Below the pieces are notes generated by a model. That model was given only the letters and a program-made list of their open reading frames with translations. It made no database searches and had not been told where the DNA came from. This document shows, one piece after another, positions 6,823 through 7,852 of a stretch of DNA of 7,852 nucleotides; the stretch's first letter is position 1, and each line of letters begins with the position of its first letter. Made by a program: the position numbers and the translations under genes. The DNA is from Betaproteobacteria bacterium. Lineage in GTDB: Bacteria; Pseudomonadota; Gammaproteobacteria; Burkholderiales; Ferrovaceae. The stretch lies in contig JAGWPH010000255.1 in assembly GCA_028870615.1 (NCBI GenBank), forward strand, positions 1-7,852. The letters run 5' to 3'.

Positions 6823-7852
6823 TCCACGGCGAGATGCGCCAGGGCACGGGCACCCAGCGGCAAGGCGCTCTCATCCACCTGGAAATGCGATGAATGATTG
6901 GGTGCCACCTGCCCCCTGGGCGTGCCTTTGGGAGTGACCCCCACATAGAAGAACAGCCCGGGGATCTGTTCCTGGAAGCTTGAAAAATCCTCGGATCCCG
7001 TCAGTTTTTGGGCCACCCGTACCCGGTCAGGGTGGGCTACCCGCTCCAGCGTTGGGACCATGGCGCGCGTCAGCGCCGCATGGTTGATGGTGACTGCATA
7101 CCCTTGTTCGATCTGCACAAGCGCCCGGGCACCGGCACTTTCCGCAATCTTTTCAGCGGTCGTGGTGACACGCCGCGCGATATCGGCGCGCATGGCTTCA
7201 TCAAAAGTGCGGATGGTGCCCAGCAATTCCACGCGCTCGGGAATGATGTTGTCCCGTACGCCTCCGTGGAAGCTGCTTACCGTGAGGATGGAGGGTTCGT
7301 GTGTCACGTCCAGCTGACGGCTCTGGATGGTTTGCAGCCCCAGAACCACCTGGGATGCAACCACGATCGGATCGACACCATACCAGGGCATGGCGCCATG
7401 GGTCTGCCGACCTTCGATGACGATGCGCAAGGTATCCGAGCTTGCCATGGCGGGGCCGGAGCGATAACTCAAGGTGCCGCTCTCCATGCCGGCAAAGACA
7501 TGCAGTCCAAAAATCACTTCGGGTCGCGGATTTTCCAGCACGCCTTCGCGGATCATCAGTTTGGCACCGCCTTCTTCACCTTGGGGTGGACTTTCTTCGG
7601 CGGGTTGAAAAATGAATTTGATGGTGCCAGGCAGTTGCTCGCGGCAGCCTGCAAGAACCTGGGCAACAGTCATCAGAATGGCCGTGTGGCAGTCGTGCCC
7701 GCAAGCATGCATGACGCCCACCTCGCGCCCTTCGAACTGAGCGGTGGCCGTGGAAGCAAAGGGCAGGTCCACGGCTTCCTTGATTGGCAAGGCATCCATG
7801 TCGGCGCGCAGGGCCACCACAGGGCCGGGGCGGCCCCCCCTTAACAAACCCA
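6720..7852 (-). CDS. M20-family amidohydrolase (HipO/aminoacylase type), N-terminus missing
   Basis: Metal-dependent amidohydrolases of this family cleave N-acyl amino acids, hippurate or related amides; the substrate cannot be told from sequence. About 376 residues are visible, with roughly 70 N-terminal ones beyond the right edge; a TTG at 7847 is probably internal. Numbering from that codon: [11 protein letters not shown] (12-22), HACGHD with ligands Cys49 and His51, QPAEE with Glu84 and Glu85 (base and ligand), GLHVF with His116, the lid/dimerisation domain around [16 protein letters not shown] (146-161), GSEDFS (284-289), and [10 protein letters not shown] (317-326) with His318 as the last ligand. 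The family C-terminus normally ends near a LAVDYL-like motif. Here VDY (341-343) falls exactly at the ppsA stop, and the frame continues some 32 residues antisense to ppsA. No signal peptide can be judged. A frameshift or lost stop is possible, but the core is intact. Confidence 0.93.
   Translation of the reverse strand, partial: GLLRGGRPGPVVALRADMDALPIKEAVDLPFASTATAQFEGREVGVMHACGHDCHTAILMTVAQVLAGCREQLPGTIKFIFQPAEESPPQGEEGGAKLMIREGVLENPRPEVIFGLHVFAGMESGTLSYRSGPAMASSDTLRIVIEGRQTHGAMPWYGVDPIVVASQVVLGLQTIQSRQLDVTHEPSILTVSSFHGGVRDNIIPERVELLGTIRTFDEAMRADIARRVTTTAEKIAESAGARALVQIEQGYAVTINHAALTRAMVPTLERVAHPDRVRVAQKLTGSEDFSSFQEQIPGLFFYVGVTPKGTPRGQVAPNHSSHFQVDESALPLGARALAHLAVDYCFARNSQVPMTESGLSDMDSIPSSINQRARSG

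Noticed and set aside
6836..6868. GCGCC ... GGCGC inverted repeat near the ppsA stop as a terminator
   Set aside because: Only 5 bp with a 23-base loop and no T-run; within the range expected by chance in GC-rich DNA.
7008..7844. Open frame of 278 codons on the + strand opposite the amidohydrolase
   Set aside because: The - strand carries all M20 metal-binding motifs; the + strand translation has no recognisable domain.
1..7852. Undescribed defence, mobile or biosynthetic system
   Set aside because: Every base except about 84 falls in a recognised housekeeping or metabolic gene; no direct repeats, integrase, transposase, reverse transcriptase, toxin-antitoxin pair or CRISPR-like array was seen.

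Overview
The window is a GC-rich, very compact piece of a bacterial chromosome, most likely from a betaproteobacterium. Two things point there. The order fabZ-lpxA-lpxB-rnhB-(TrmH-type methyltransferase) followed by the ppsR/ppsA divergent pair is, to my knowledge, typical of that class; enterobacteria instead have dnaE after rnhB. The LpxA sequence also has a betaproteobacterial look (CTFNIGT, NWIMAYVHLAHDCQVG). I cannot assign a genus. The protein calls rest on motif recognition and remembered family sequences, because no search could be run.

Positions 1-3555, + strand, are the distal part of a lipid A / cell-envelope operon. They hold the 3' end of fabZ (fatty-acid dehydratase), lpxA and lpxB (first and fourth steps of the Raetz pathway of lipid A synthesis), rnhB (RNase HII) and a SPOUT/TrmH-family RNA methyltransferase. 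Adjacent genes overlap by 4, 11 or 10 bp, or lie 2 bp apart, so they are very probably co-transcribed and translationally coupled.

Positions 3552-6822 hold the phosphoenolpyruvate synthase switch. ppsR (- strand) encodes the bifunctional kinase/pyrophosphorylase that turns PEP synthase off and on. ppsA (+ strand) encodes the synthase, with the catalytic His and the regulatory Thr both visible. The two genes diverge from an 82-bp AT-rich gap, 4371-4452. This gap carries a perfect TATAAT -10 box for ppsA, framed by a small palindrome, and an overlapping candidate promoter for ppsR.

Positions 6720-7852, - strand, hold an M20-family amidohydrolase (HipO/aminoacylase type) that lacks its N-terminus at the window edge. 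Its 3' end runs 103 bp into the end of ppsA on the opposite strand.

Only about 84 bases of the window are non-coding: 1037-1038 and 4371-4452. No rRNA, tRNA, CRISPR array, insertion sequence, prophage gene or canonical intrinsic terminator was seen. Nothing here looks like a new defence or mobile system. The observations worth checking are the two convergent junctions with no spacer (a shared CTAG stop and the 103-bp overlap), the palindrome around the ppsA -10 box, a G8 tract inside a hairpin in lpxA, and the residue that sets acyl-chain length in LpxA.
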